The notes: generated by a model not told the origin, from the letters alone. DNA of 52,700 bases from an uncultured Oscillibacter sp. (GCA_910577405.1 CAJTMG010000006.1:66483-119182), one strand, 5' to 3'; positions 41,419 to 50,318 are shown, counted from the first letter of the stretch. Program-made: numbers and translations.

Positions 41419-42381
41419 ATGAAAGAACTGCGAGAAATCGCGCGGGAGCTGGCGTGTCTGGAAGAAGACCTGCGGAAGCTGGGGACGCGGCTGGGACGTC
41501 TGAGCGGCGAGCTGGACCGTCTGCGGGAAGCGGAAACCGGCGGGCCTGTGGACTTTGAAGCGGTCCGGTTCTGCGCGGAATGCTTCCCTGACTGGCGGCA
41601 TCCACTGGAATCTGCCGGCGTGACCCTGGGAAAGGACCGCTGGCGGTATCCAATGGCCATCCTGTCCCTGGCCCGCTGGAACGATACGAATATGAATCTG
41701 CTGGTGTTCTGTCAGTGGCTTCTGAACGAGTGCGGGAGCAGCAAGCCTCTGGAAGACTGTCTGACGGCGGGTTATCGGGCCGGGCCGGAGCAGTACCAAT
41801 GGCTGAAACAGAATCTGAACGGGAATCTGCGGACCATGTTTCTGCTGGACCTTCTGACAGCGGCCTCCCTCTCCGGACCGCCCTGCGGGGAAGCCCTGGA
41901 GTACATCAGCGAACTGGCGGCCCTCCTGAACTTCCGCGAATCAGAACTGCGTACCCTGACCCTGGCGGCGGAGGCATCCCTGCGGCAGTCGGCGGATTGG
42001 ATGGAACGTGCGGACGCGGAGTGGCTCTACAGGCTTCCCGAACCGTGCCGCTTCTATCTGCCTGAACAGGTCTGGAAACAGGTGCAGTCCAAAATGCGCC
42101 TGATTGTCATGCAGGAATCCGGCGATCTGAAACAGATTTCCTGGAAAAAAGAGCAGGGTGAATATGTTTGTAGGGGGGACGTTCTGGCCAAGGTAAAAAG
42201 CCATGTCCTCAGTTCCCGTTCCAACAGAATTACGTCCCCTGGTTCCGGCTGGTTTTATCACTTCTCCCTCAAGAAAGTCTCCTACGCCGTTCTTTCAGGT
42301 CCCAGTGACAGCAAGGAGTCTCTGAAAGCCTGGGTCCGGGATATGCAGCAGACACCTGAAGAAGGGAATACCAAAACATGA
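41419..42381 (+). CDS. TerB-like protein 2 with barrel-type C-terminus
   Basis: 320 residues. It opens with a short coiled coil (LREIARELACLEEDLRKLG), then the TerB-like helical module, ending in MFLLDLLTAASLSGP...LEYISELAALL...ELRTLTLAAEASL. The C-terminal part (about 235-300) reads KKEQGEYVCRGDVLAKVK and ITSPGSGWFYHF, like a lipoyl/biotinyl-type barrel-sandwich fold but without a clear modified lysine. AAGGAGGGCC precedes the start at 41419. Its stop overlaps the start of the next gene (ATGA). Function unknown. Confidence 0.78.
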   Translation: MKELREIARELACLEEDLRKLGTRLGRLSGELDRLREAETGGPVDFEAVRFCAECFPDWRHPLESAGVTLGKDRWRYPMAILSLARWNDTNMNLLVFCQWLLNECGSSKPLEDCLTAGYRAGPEQYQWLKQNLNGNLRTMFLLDLLTAASLSGPPCGEALEYISELAALLNFRESELRTLTLAAEASLRQSADWMERADAEWLYRLPEPCRFYLPEQVWKQVQSKMRLIVMQESGDLKQISWKKEQGEYVCRGDVLAKVKSHVLSSRSNRITSPGSGWFYHFSLKKVSYAVLSGPSDSKESLKAWVRDMQQTPEEGNTKT

Positions 42382-43364
42382 AAAATCTGTCAGAACTGCA
42401 AATGGAACTCCGCCGGCTGTCCGGGGCCTTGGAGCAGCTGAGCGTACAGGTGGAGGACCTCAAGGAACAGGAGGACCATACGGAAGCCGATTACGCCGCG
42501 CTGGAAGAACTGGCCCGCCGTGACCCGTTGGAGAATCCCGCCCTGAAAGCCCTCCCGCCGCTGGACCGGGAACGTTACTTCCGGCTCCTGACCACGGCGG
42601 CGGGCATAGACGGGCCTTTGACGCCGGAACAGCTCTTTTACCTCTGCCGTCTGACTGCGGGCGCGGGGGAGCCCATCGGGGCAAGGGACCTGTGCTTTAT
42701 GGCCTACCAGACCGACCGGCTCGAATGGCAGGCCGCCGCGTCAGGACTGAAACCCGCTGGGAATCCGCTGGTACTGGATCTGCTGATGACCGCCGGATTG
42801 AATGGGCCTGCTTCGGATCAGACGCTGGAATTTATCGCGGAAACGGCAGGGCTGCTGAAAATCGAGGAAGAGGATCTGCGGGTGATTTCCAAACTTGCCG
42901 CGTCTTTGCTGGCGTTGGATTATCAGGCTTTTATGGACATTCACGCAAAAAAGTCGTACAATGAGTTAGGGTATTTGGTGCCTGTAAAATGGATTCGGAA
43001 AGAGCGTTACTATTGCGGGTACTATTGGTCAAAAAAAGAGGCAGAAGCAACAGTAAGAGGCATGAAGGATTTCACGATCTTAAAAAGCTGGATGACCATC
43101 ACCGGACATATTGATGCTTTGAGGCGTATTGAAGGAAACCGTTATGTACATTCCGGACAGCAGTTGGTAAGTTTTAGGTTTGTGAAAGATGAAACATATG
43201 CCAACGTCGATGATAAAAACTTTGAAATTCCCAAATACGCGAGCATCTACGCCAAAGGTGACGGTATTCTGCATTACGTTCCCTGTACAGACGGAAGCAG
43301 CGATATTTGGATTACTTCAGCCTTTGATTCGCTGAAAAACCTTCCAGGAAAAAAGCACGAATAG
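42378..43364 (+). CDS. TerB-like protein 3 with barrel-type C-terminus
   Basis: 328 residues, paralogue of the previous protein. Coiled-coil start (LQMELRRLSGALEQLSVQVE), TerB-like module (FRLLTTAAGIDGPLTPEQ, then VLDLLMTAGLNGP...LEFIAETAGLL...DLRVISKLAASLL) and a C-terminal part with GNRYVHSGQQLVSFRF and YASIYAKGDGILHYV, again suggesting a barrel-sandwich fold. From about 42940 the DNA becomes richer in A and T, as in protein 1. The start overlaps the previous stop, and GTPase 3 begins 12 bases after its own stop. Confidence 0.78.
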   Translation: MKNLSELQMELRRLSGALEQLSVQVEDLKEQEDHTEADYAALEELARRDPLENPALKALPPLDRERYFRLLTTAAGIDGPLTPEQLFYLCRLTAGAGEPIGARDLCFMAYQTDRLEWQAAASGLKPAGNPLVLDLLMTAGLNGPASDQTLEFIAETAGLLKIEEEDLRVISKLAASLLALDYQAFMDIHAKKSYNELGYLVPVKWIRKERYYCGYYWSKKEAEATVRGMKDFTILKSWMTITGHIDALRRIEGNRYVHSGQQLVSFRFVKDETYANVDDKNFEIPKYASIYAKGDGILHYVPCTDGSSDIWITSAFDSLKNLPGKKHE

Positions 43365-43376
43365 GAGTGATAAACC

Positions 43377-45566
43377 TTGATAACAACAGAAGCGCAAAGC
43401 GTCCGGGCAGAGCGGTTTCTGGAGGCTTTGGACAACATACAGGCCCGTCTGGGACCCTTCGGCGGCGAGAAGGACCTGCGGAAGCTGACGGAATTGCAGG
43501 AGGACTTCCGGCGGCAGGTGGAGGACCTTTATCAGAAACACCGCAGGCTGAACATCGGGGTCGTGGGGCAGGTCAAGGCGGGCAAGTCCACGTTTCTGAA
43601 CACGCTCCTGTTCGAGGGCCAGGAGGTGCTGCCGAAAGCCTCCACCCCCAAAACCGCCGCCCTGACCCGGATGGAGTACGCGGAGGAAAACGCCCTGGAG
43701 ATCGAATACTACAGCGCGGAGGACTGGGCCCGTCAGATGGAAGCGGCCTCCGTGGACCTGGACGACGACGTATACACCGCGGCCCGGGAACTGGCGGAAA
43801 TGGTCCGGGAACGGGAAATCAAAGGGCTTCTGGACGTGAACAAATGCCTGGAAAAGGGCACGGAACGGCTTGCCTTCGAGACATATGAAGACCTGCTTTT
43901 CCGCCTGAACGACTATGTGAGCGTGGACGGCGTGTATACCCCTCTTGTGAAATCCGTCTCCCTCTATCTCCATCAAGAGCAGTTCCGGGGCCTGTGCATC
44001 GTGGACACCCCCGGTTTGAATGACCCTGTGGTCTCCCGTACCCAGCGGACCAAGGAATTTCTGTCTGTCTGCGACGTGGTTTTCTTCCTCAGTCAGTCCG
44101 GGAGCTTTCTGGACGCCGCTGACTGGAGCCTTCTTTCGGCGCAGCTTCCCAGCGAGGGCGTCCGGCGGCTGGTCCTCATTGGCAGCAAGTACGACAGCGC
44201 TCTCCGGGACGTCCTCCGGAAAAAGCAGGCCGGTTCCAGTCCCTTCGCCCAGCGGAACGACAAAACCCACGCCGATAACCTCCCCGACGCCTGCCGTATC
44301 GCCTCCGAAACCCTTCACCGGCGGGCGCGGCAGCAGGTGGCCCAGCAGCAGTCCTATCAGCGTCAGATTGGCGTCAGCGAGACGGTCATCCAGGTCATGG
44401 AACGCTGCCGGGAGCCTATCCTCTTCTCCGCTATGGCCTGCAATATGGCGCGGAAGAGTCCGGAGACCTACACGAAAGAAGAGCAGTCCCTGGCCGGAAA
44501 GCTCTCCCAGTTCTCTGATGATTTGCAGGCCGATTTGCAGCGGATCGGAGACATTTCGCCCATTCAGGAGGTTTTCCGCGAGATCGTCCGGGAAAAAGAG
44601 CAGATTTTGCAGGAAAAGTCCGAAAGCCTTGTGGACACCAACCGAAGCAAACTCCTGCTGAAACTGAACGGCTTCGCCGATGAAACACAGAAAAAATGCG
44701 CCCTCCTGTCTGCCAACGACCGCAAACAGCTTATGGAACGCAAACGGGAATTGAAAGCCCAGGAGAACAAAATCCGGGCCGCGATTTCCGACGTGTTCAG
44801 CGACTGTATCGACCGTCTGAAAACCACCAAGGCCGAGGGCATCGCCGAATTCCGGACCGCCCGCGGCGCTTTGGGGACATTGCGGGCCAAAACCGGAACG
44901 AAAACGGAATGGCATGATCGGAGGGTCTCGGATTCAAAATGGTACAAACCGTGGAGCTGGGGGAAATCCCATACCGAAATCTATTCCACCACCTCAAGCT
45001 ACACCTACTATGCCAGCAGTGAGGCCGCCGAACATCTGGGGCAGTACGCAAGAGACGCGGCGAACCGGATAGAAAGTACCTTTACCAGCGCGCTGAATCT
45101 GAAGGAACTCCGGCAAAAGCTCTGTTCGGCAATCATACATACCATGGACATGGGAGACGCCCGGTTCGACTCCTCCTACTTCCGCCTGAAGGTCAACGAG
45201 CTGGTGGACGCAATCTCCTTCCCTACGGTCCACATCGACGCAAGCGAGGTCACGGAGCAGATTTACTCCCGCTTCAAGGGCCAGGTGTCGGACGCGCAGG
45301 AGATGGACGCACTGGAACAAACCCTCCGGGATGGTCTGGACACGCTGTTCGGTGCGCTTTGCAGTCAGTTTGAAGGAGAGTGCGGACGTTTCCAGGCAGT
45401 CTTGCATGGGGTGAATCAGGAGTTCCAGAAGGCCCTTCTGTCATCGTTGAGCGAGGAATTCGAAAGCCTGATGGGACAGCTGGAAAAGAAAGAACAGGAA
45501 ATCGCCCGTCTGAAACGATATCTGACGGAGCTGGAAGACATAAAACGGGAAATGGAGGTCCGCTGA
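43377..45566 (+). CDS. Dynamin-like GTPase 3
   Basis: 729 residues, the largest of the three. G1 GQVKAGKS (64-71), G2 STPKTAALTR, G3 DTPGLND near 209, G4 probably GSKYD near 267. The rest is a long helical stalk with coiled coils (QILQEKSESLVDTNRSK; KKEQEIARLKRYLTELED at the end) and an unusual aromatic stretch near 520-550 (WYKPWSWGKSHTEIYSTT). The start codon is TTG with AGGAG ten bases before it. It resembles LeoA/YfjP-type large GTPases more than pair 1-2. The stop overlaps the ATPase start (TGATG). Confidence 0.88.
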   Translation: MITTEAQSVRAERFLEALDNIQARLGPFGGEKDLRKLTELQEDFRRQVEDLYQKHRRLNIGVVGQVKAGKSTFLNTLLFEGQEVLPKASTPKTAALTRMEYAEENALEIEYYSAEDWARQMEAASVDLDDDVYTAARELAEMVREREIKGLLDVNKCLEKGTERLAFETYEDLLFRLNDYVSVDGVYTPLVKSVSLYLHQEQFRGLCIVDTPGLNDPVVSRTQRTKEFLSVCDVVFFLSQSGSFLDAADWSLLSAQLPSEGVRRLVLIGSKYDSALRDVLRKKQAGSSPFAQRNDKTHADNLPDACRIASETLHRRARQQVAQQQSYQRQIGVSETVIQVMERCREPILFSAMACNMARKSPETYTKEEQSLAGKLSQFSDDLQADLQRIGDISPIQEVFREIVREKEQILQEKSESLVDTNRSKLLLKLNGFADETQKKCALLSANDRKQLMERKRELKAQENKIRAAISDVFSDCIDRLKTTKAEGIAEFRTARGALGTLRAKTGTKTEWHDRRVSDSKWYKPWSWGKSHTEIYSTTSSYTYYASSEAAEHLGQYARDAANRIESTFTSALNLKELRQKLCSAIIHTMDMGDARFDSSYFRLKVNELVDAISFPTVHIDASEVTEQIYSRFKGQVSDAQEMDALEQTLRDGLDTLFGALCSQFEGECGRFQAVLHGVNQEFQKALLSSLSEEFESLMGQLEKKEQEIARLKRYLTELEDIKREMEVR

Positions 45567-48500
45567 TGGCCGATTTTGATAAGGAAGCCCCCCTCGTCAG
45601 GAATTCGGAAAGCGCTCTGTCGAAAGCCCTTCATAATGCGGTCAGCGTTGTGGAACACAGCTATCTGGAACACCTGGACACACTGGAGATTGTGAAGCCC
45701 AGCCTGGAGGAACTGGACGTGGACCCGGTCAAATGCGGGAAATTCTACCATCTCACCCATCTGGTCCGGGACAGCGGCGAGCATTTCCTGGACAAGCTGA
45801 TCACCGTGGTCAACGCAGCCTTTTCCCTGAACGCCACGCTGGTTGTCCTGATCCGCAGCGACGGCAAAACCACCTCCTGTTACCTGGGCATCCTCTCCAA
45901 GAACCACCGTACCAATTCCACCCAGGACGTCGGGTTCCGCAGAGCCGCAGAGGAAGCCTTTTCCGGGGCCGTCAAGGGGAATTTTACCGGGTCCAGGCTG
46001 GAGGAGCTGGACGCGGATTCCTTGCAGGGCTTGCAGGCGGAGCTGTTTTGTCCGGAAAAGCTCAGGGCCGTTTCCGCCGTCTCTGGTATCGTGGCGCTCC
46101 GCGGACAGGAGAACCAGGACGCCCAGCGTTATGTTCAGGGCATCGAAAAACTCACCGACGCCTTGCAGGGGAAGTCCTATTCCATCCTCACCCTCGCCGA
46201 CCCCGTCAGCAGCACCGAAATCCAGCTTGCGCGGCAGGGGTATGAGGAAATCTACACCCAGCTCAGTATCTATGCCCAGGCCGTGCTCTCCCAGAACAAC
46301 ACCGAAACCTTTACCCTCTCCAAGGCCCAGACCAAAGGCGTTACTGACGGGCTGACCGAGGGCGTGAACCAGACCCAATCCATTGGCCGGAACAGCACGG
46401 TGAACTTTGGCGTGAATATGGGCGGAAATGTCGGGTTGTCCACGGGCGTCAATGCAGTAGTAAAGGCAGGGGTTCATACGGGGCTTTCCCTTGGCTTCAA
46501 CGCGGGGGTCAGCAGAGGGAAGTTTTCCAGCAATTCCACGGGGAATTCGTCTTCCTGGAGCCATCAGACCTCGGAGCAGGAAACAGATTCGGAAGCAACC
46601 GCCAGCGGGATGGGGAAAACGGTGCAGATTACGGCCAGGAACCGCAGCGTGCAGTCGATAATGGACAAGATAGACCAGCTTCTCAAACGCCTTGACGCCT
46701 GTGCCAGCTACGGCGCGTTCCACTGTGCGTCCTACGTCCTCTCGGAAACCCACGCCGACGCCCTCTCCGCCGCCAGCAACTACAATGCCCTGACACGCGG
46801 CGAGGATTCCTTCCTACAGGCATCCAGAATCAACTCCTGGCAGGCGGAAAGCTACGGCAGCGGGGAGCGGTTCAGCAGCCTGACCAGATACCTCCGGGCC
46901 TGCACCCACCCCCGCTTCTACCTGGACCGCGCCGAGAATCATCAGGTAACTCCCGCGGCTCTGATCAGCGGCCGGGAACTTGCGATTCAGTTCGGTTTGC
47001 CCAAGAAGTCCATCCGGGGGCTGTCCGTGACGGAAATGGCCGCCTTTGGCCGGGAAGCCCCTATGCCGGAATGGGGCGGCGCGGAATTGGGGACGCTGTA
47101 TCATATGGGCCGTCCCGAAAACGCACGGCTCGCACTGGACCCCGATACCCTGACCGCTCATGTCTTTATCGCGGGGTCCACCAACTCCGGCAAGTCCAAC
47201 ACGGTCTATCAGCTTTTGCATCAGCTCTGCCTGAAGCCCAGCGCCTCTGTGAAATTTCTCGTGATCGAACCGGCCAAGGGCGAATATGCCAAAGCGCTGG
47301 GTGGCTACGAGGGCGTTTCCGTCTACGGCACCAATCCCCGGAAGGCTCCCATGCTCCGCCTGAATCCCTTCGCCTTCCCGGAGGATATCCACGTTCTGGA
47401 GCATATCGACCGCCTGGTTGAGATTTTTAACGCCTGCTGGCCTATGTACGCCGCTATGCCCGCCGTGCTCAAGGACGCCATGGAAGCCGCTTACCTGTCC
47501 TGTGGGTGGAGCTTGAGTCAGTCCGTCTGCCGCTCCGGGCGCTTTCCTACATTCGAGACCCTGCTGGACGTGCTGCCTGATATCATTGACCAATCCGCTT
47601 ATTCACGGGATACCAAGAGCGATTATACCGGCGCGCTGGTGACAAGGGTGAAGTCTTTGACCAACGGCGTCAACGGGCAGATTTTCTGTTCCGCCGGAAA
47701 GCCCGTGCAGCTGTTTGACGGAAACGTGATCGTCGATTTGAGCCGCGTCGGTTCCATGGAGACCAAGGCGCTGCTGATGGGCATTCTGATGATACAGCTC
47801 CAGGAGCGCCGAATGAGCGAGGGAATCGGCCCCAACGCGTCCCTCCGTCATGTGACCGTGCTGGAAGAGGCCCACAACCTTCTCCGCCGGACTTCCCCGG
47901 AACAGTCGGCGGAATCCGGGAATTTGCAGGGGAAGTCGGTGGAAATGCTCGCCAACGCCATCGCGGAAATGCGTACTTACGGCGAAGGCTTCATCATCGC
48001 GGACCAGGCCCCGGGACTGCTGGACATGGCCGTGATCCGCAACACCAACACGAAAATTCTGCTGCGGCTTCCGGAGGATTCGGACCGGCGTCTGACAGGG
48101 AGCGCGGCGCGTTTGACGGAGGAACAGACCGCGGAGCTGTCACGGCTGGAGCAGGGGATCGCGGCGGTCTTCCAGAATCATTGGCTGGAACCGGTGCTTT
48201 GCAAGGTGAACGAATTCACGGAAAAACGGCCGTTCAGCTTTGTGGAGCCTCAGGAGACCGGCGACCCAGAAATGAACTGCCTGCTGGAACGGCTTGTGGA
48301 GAACGGCTGTCAGGCCCTCCCGGAGGAACTGCGGGCCTCCCTGCCGGCGCGTATCGAGGGCATGGCGCTGACGGGTCCCGTGAAAAAACAGCTCTGCCGG
48401 GTTCTGGAAACGCCTGTTGACCTGACGGACGGCGAACGGGAAAACCTGCTGGTCCAGCTGCTTGGCGGAAAGACGCTTCTCCATCAGACGGGCAGGAATC

Positions 48501-48652
48501 CGGATATGGCAGAAGCCCGCATTATGGACCTGCTGACGGTTTCGGCGGAGCTTGCGGCGGAAATCCGGAAACACCTCTACAGCTACGCCGCAGATTACTG
48601 GACGGAGAACGCGGAAGAGAAGCATTTCTATCGAAAGAACGGGAGGGATTGA
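45566..48652 (+). CDS. HerA/VirB4-like ATPase with Gly/Ser-rich region
   Basis: 1028 residues. The C-terminal half is an FtsK/HerA-superfamily motor: Walker A AGSTNSGKSNT (about 535-545), IEPAKGEYAKAL typical for DUF87/VirB4-like ATPases, Walker B VTVLEEAHNLL near 761, and a sensor segment IADQAPGLLD. The N-terminal half is of unknown type and contains a low-complexity stretch rich in Gly, Ser, Thr, Asn and Val (about 250-345: STVNFGVNMGGNVGLSTGV). No membrane helix is evident. Such motors move DNA or proteins; with a DNase gene next in line, delivery or loading of that DNase or of DNA is conceivable. GGAGGTCCGC precedes the ATG at 45566. Confidence 0.87.
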   Translation: MADFDKEAPLVRNSESALSKALHNAVSVVEHSYLEHLDTLEIVKPSLEELDVDPVKCGKFYHLTHLVRDSGEHFLDKLITVVNAAFSLNATLVVLIRSDGKTTSCYLGILSKNHRTNSTQDVGFRRAAEEAFSGAVKGNFTGSRLEELDADSLQGLQAELFCPEKLRAVSAVSGIVALRGQENQDAQRYVQGIEKLTDALQGKSYSILTLADPVSSTEIQLARQGYEEIYTQLSIYAQAVLSQNNTETFTLSKAQTKGVTDGLTEGVNQTQSIGRNSTVNFGVNMGGNVGLSTGVNAVVKAGVHTGLSLGFNAGVSRGKFSSNSTGNSSSWSHQTSEQETDSEATASGMGKTVQITARNRSVQSIMDKIDQLLKRLDACASYGAFHCASYVLSETHADALSAASNYNALTRGEDSFLQASRINSWQAESYGSGERFSSLTRYLRACTHPRFYLDRAENHQVTPAALISGRELAIQFGLPKKSIRGLSVTEMAAFGREAPMPEWGGAELGTLYHMGRPENARLALDPDTLTAHVFIAGSTNSGKSNTVYQLLHQLCLKPSASVKFLVIEPAKGEYAKALGGYEGVSVYGTNPRKAPMLRLNPFAFPEDIHVLEHIDRLVEIFNACWPMYAAMPAVLKDAMEAAYLSCGWSLSQSVCRSGRFPTFETLLDVLPDIIDQSAYSRDTKSDYTGALVTRVKSLTNGVNGQIFCSAGKPVQLFDGNVIVDLSRVGSMETKALLMGILMIQLQERRMSEGIGPNASLRHVTVLEEAHNLLRRTSPEQSAESGNLQGKSVEMLANAIAEMRTYGEGFIIADQAPGLLDMAVIRNTNTKILLRLPEDSDRRLTGSAARLTEEQTAELSRLEQGIAAVFQNHWLEPVLCKVNEFTEKRPFSFVEPQETGDPEMNCLLERLVENGCQALPEELRASLPARIEGMALTGPVKKQLCRVLETPVDLTDGERENLLVQLLGGKTLLHQTGRNPDMAEARIMDLLTVSAELAAEIRKHLYSYAADYWTENAEEKHFYRKNGRD

Positions 48653-48655
48653 GTT

Positions 48656-49270
48656 ATGCTGGAAAACAGAACGTTGGAATCGGAACTCACGGAACAGGTA
48701 AAGGAAGCGCAGCCCGACGAGATCACGGAAGTCCCGCCTATGACCCCGGAGGAAATCGCGGAGACTCAGGACCGTATCATAGAGAAGGTGGAAAACGGTG
48801 AAATCGTCCTGACCACGGACCGCGAGAAGGGGAATTTCGGCGAGATGAAAACCGATCAGGAAATGCGGAAAAAGGGCTACGAGCGAATATCCGGCGGCGC
48901 GGTGACCTCCCTGGACGAGCCGGGGCATCAGGGGCTTGACGGCGTGTACCACAATCCCAACGGCAAGCCGCCCATTCTGATCGCCGACGCAAAATACAAC
49001 ACTGCCCAGCTGCATAAGAACACCGCGGACGGCCCGCAGCTGAGCTGGAATTGGACGGACAAACGCCTGGACGCCGATATTGGCAAGGAAAAAGCAGATG
49101 AAATCCGTCTGGCAAAGCTGAGCGGCGAGGTGGTCTGCGTGGTGGTCCGGGTGGCAAAGGACGACAATCCGGAAGCGCCCGTGACTTATGACGCGGTGGA
49201 CGATGACGGGAATATCACCGAACGGAATGTGCAGATTCAGCCGGAGTCATCAGAAAGGAGCAGAGTATGA
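48656..49270 (+). CDS. PoNe-like PD-(D/E)xK DNase
   Basis: 204 residues. After an acidic, probably disordered N-terminus (about 1-50) comes a nuclease core: GNFGEMKTDQEMRKKGYERI with E63, HQGLDGVYHNPNG with D95, and IADAKYNT with D111 and K113, then GPQLSWNWTDKRL. This matches the pattern of the polymorphic nuclease effector PoNe, a toxin domain normally at the C-terminus of secreted proteins. Here it is a short stand-alone protein with no export domain. The following gene looks like its specific immunity partner and overlaps by four bases. GGAGGGATTGAG precedes the start. Confidence 0.8.
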   Translation: MLENRTLESELTEQVKEAQPDEITEVPPMTPEEIAETQDRIIEKVENGEIVLTTDREKGNFGEMKTDQEMRKKGYERISGGAVTSLDEPGHQGLDGVYHNPNGKPPILIADAKYNTAQLHKNTADGPQLSWNWTDKRLDADIGKEKADEIRLAKLSGEVVCVVVRVAKDDNPEAPVTYDAVDDDGNITERNVQIQPESSERSRV

Positions 49271-49908
49271 CGGTACGGGATTCGCGCCGGAATGAGGACT
49301 ATTTCCGGGAGTATATCCAGACCCAGAAAGGGAGAATTGCGCGTTTTGAGGAGGTTTTCCAGAAGTTTCAGCCGCCGGAGGATGCACAGAAGATGGAACA
49401 GTGCGCGGTGAGCCTTGGGAATTTTTACAGGGACCTCTTTTGCGCCCAGTATTCTGCCGGGGAACAGAAAACGGTCCTGCGGGAAACTTATGTCCGCTGG
49501 CTGGCTTATATCCGCTGCCTGAACGCCGTGCCCTGGTCCGACGCGGTGGATTTGCTGTCCCTGGCCCTGCTGCTGGGGGAGGCCGTTGACGAAACCCTGT
49601 CCTTTCCCTGGGAGGATGCCCTGGTGCGCCGGCTGGCTGGAAAATCCGGCGGGGAGGTGAAATTCGGGAAAGCCGTCCCCTTCCTGCGCTGCCTGGACGG
49701 TTTGGACGGTCCGGAAGAGCTGCGGGAGTACCTCCGGAACAGCTGGTACGCGGATTGTCGGGACGCTTCCTGGCACGGCGCGGCAGAACGGCAGGATTCC
49801 ACCTACTGCGGCTATTGGTGCTTCACAGGCGCGGCTGTGGTCAGGCTGAAGGGCTTCGACCCCGCCCTCTTCCGGGAGACGGACTGCTTCCCCCTGGACC
49901 TTCTGTAA
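49267..49908 (+). CDS. PoNi-like immunity protein (DUF1910/DUF1911)
   Basis: 213 residues, all helical. The C-terminal part, STYCGYWCFTGAAVVRLKG then DPALFRETDCFPLDLL, has the DUF1911 pattern of PoNi immunity proteins, and the N-terminal part (RRNEDYFREYIQTQKGRIAR) fits DUF1910. Proteins of this kind bind and block their cognate PoNe DNase. The start ATG overlaps the stop of the DNase gene, so both are made together. It is the last gene of the operon; only unassigned sequence lies between it and the tRNA terminator. Confidence 0.85.
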   Translation: MTVRDSRRNEDYFREYIQTQKGRIARFEEVFQKFQPPEDAQKMEQCAVSLGNFYRDLFCAQYSAGEQKTVLRETYVRWLAYIRCLNAVPWSDAVDLLSLALLLGEAVDETLSFPWEDALVRRLAGKSGGEVKFGKAVPFLRCLDGLDGPEELREYLRNSWYADCRDASWHGAAERQDSTYCGYWCFTGAAVVRLKGFDPALFRETDCFPLDLL

Positions 49909-49962
49909 GCCCGGAACCTCCAATTTTGCCCCCTTTTCAGAGAACGTCCTGTTACAGGTCAT

Positions 49963-50024
49963 AACAAAAGAAACAGCCGGCAAACCCATACCATTTCTGG
50001 TCCTGGAGTTTACCGGCTGTTTCT
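49963..50024 (-). terminator. Terminator of the tRNA-Thr gene
   Basis: Minus strand AGAAACAGCCGG and CCGGCTGTTTCT pair over a loop of about 30 bases; TTTCTTTTGTT follows. Confidence 0.8.
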
Positions 50025-50099
50025 GGAGCTAGTGGGGTGACTCGAACACCTGACCTGCTGATTACGAATCAGCTGCTCTACCGACTGAGCTACACTAGC
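50024..50099 (-). tRNA. tRNA-Thr, anticodon CGT
   Basis: 76 bases with encoded CCA. Acceptor GCTAGTG/CACTAGC (perfect 7 pairs), D-arm GCTC/GAGC, anticodon stem GCTGA/TCAGC with loop TTCGTAA (anticodon at 50064-50066), T-loop TTCGAGT. It decodes ACG. The first T-stem pair is an A-C mismatch. It has its own promoter and terminator, and its 3' end faces the GTPase-ATPase operon. Confidence 0.95.
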
Positions 50100-50133
50100 A
50101 TAAAGAGAACCCCGTCTTCCCGACAGTACACTT

Positions 50134-50162
50134 ATCATACCACAGATTCCAGCAGCAGTCAA
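50134..50162 (-). promoter_or_regulatory. tRNA-Thr promoter
   Basis: Minus strand TTGACT, 17 bases, TATGAT, about 35 bases before the mature tRNA. Confidence 0.75.
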
Positions 50163-50318
50163 CAGTATTTTTAATAAATCTGTAAATTGAAACCATCAAG
50201 GGGCCAGGGTTCAGATGCGAGCCTGCGCGTTTTGCCGGGGACATTCTCAAACCGGCGCTGTTTCTTCCAAAATGCAGCCAAACACGGGAGCTGTACTCTT
50301 TTCCGCCTCCGTTTGGGT

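Larger units (their letters stand above)
36010..49908 (+). other. Ten-gene candidate conflict/defence operon
   Basis: Ten genes in one direction: WYL regulator, GTPase 1, GTPase 2, three TerB-like proteins, GTPase 3, HerA-like ATPase, PoNe-like DNase, PoNi-like immunity protein. Gaps never exceed 18 bases and most junctions overlap (11 bases between GTPases 1 and 2; ATGA between TerB-like 2 and 3 and between DNase and immunity protein; TGATG between GTPase 3 and ATPase). No terminator or second promoter is visible inside. The parts recall elements of several known defence systems, but I do not know a described system with this combination. Confidence 0.75.
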
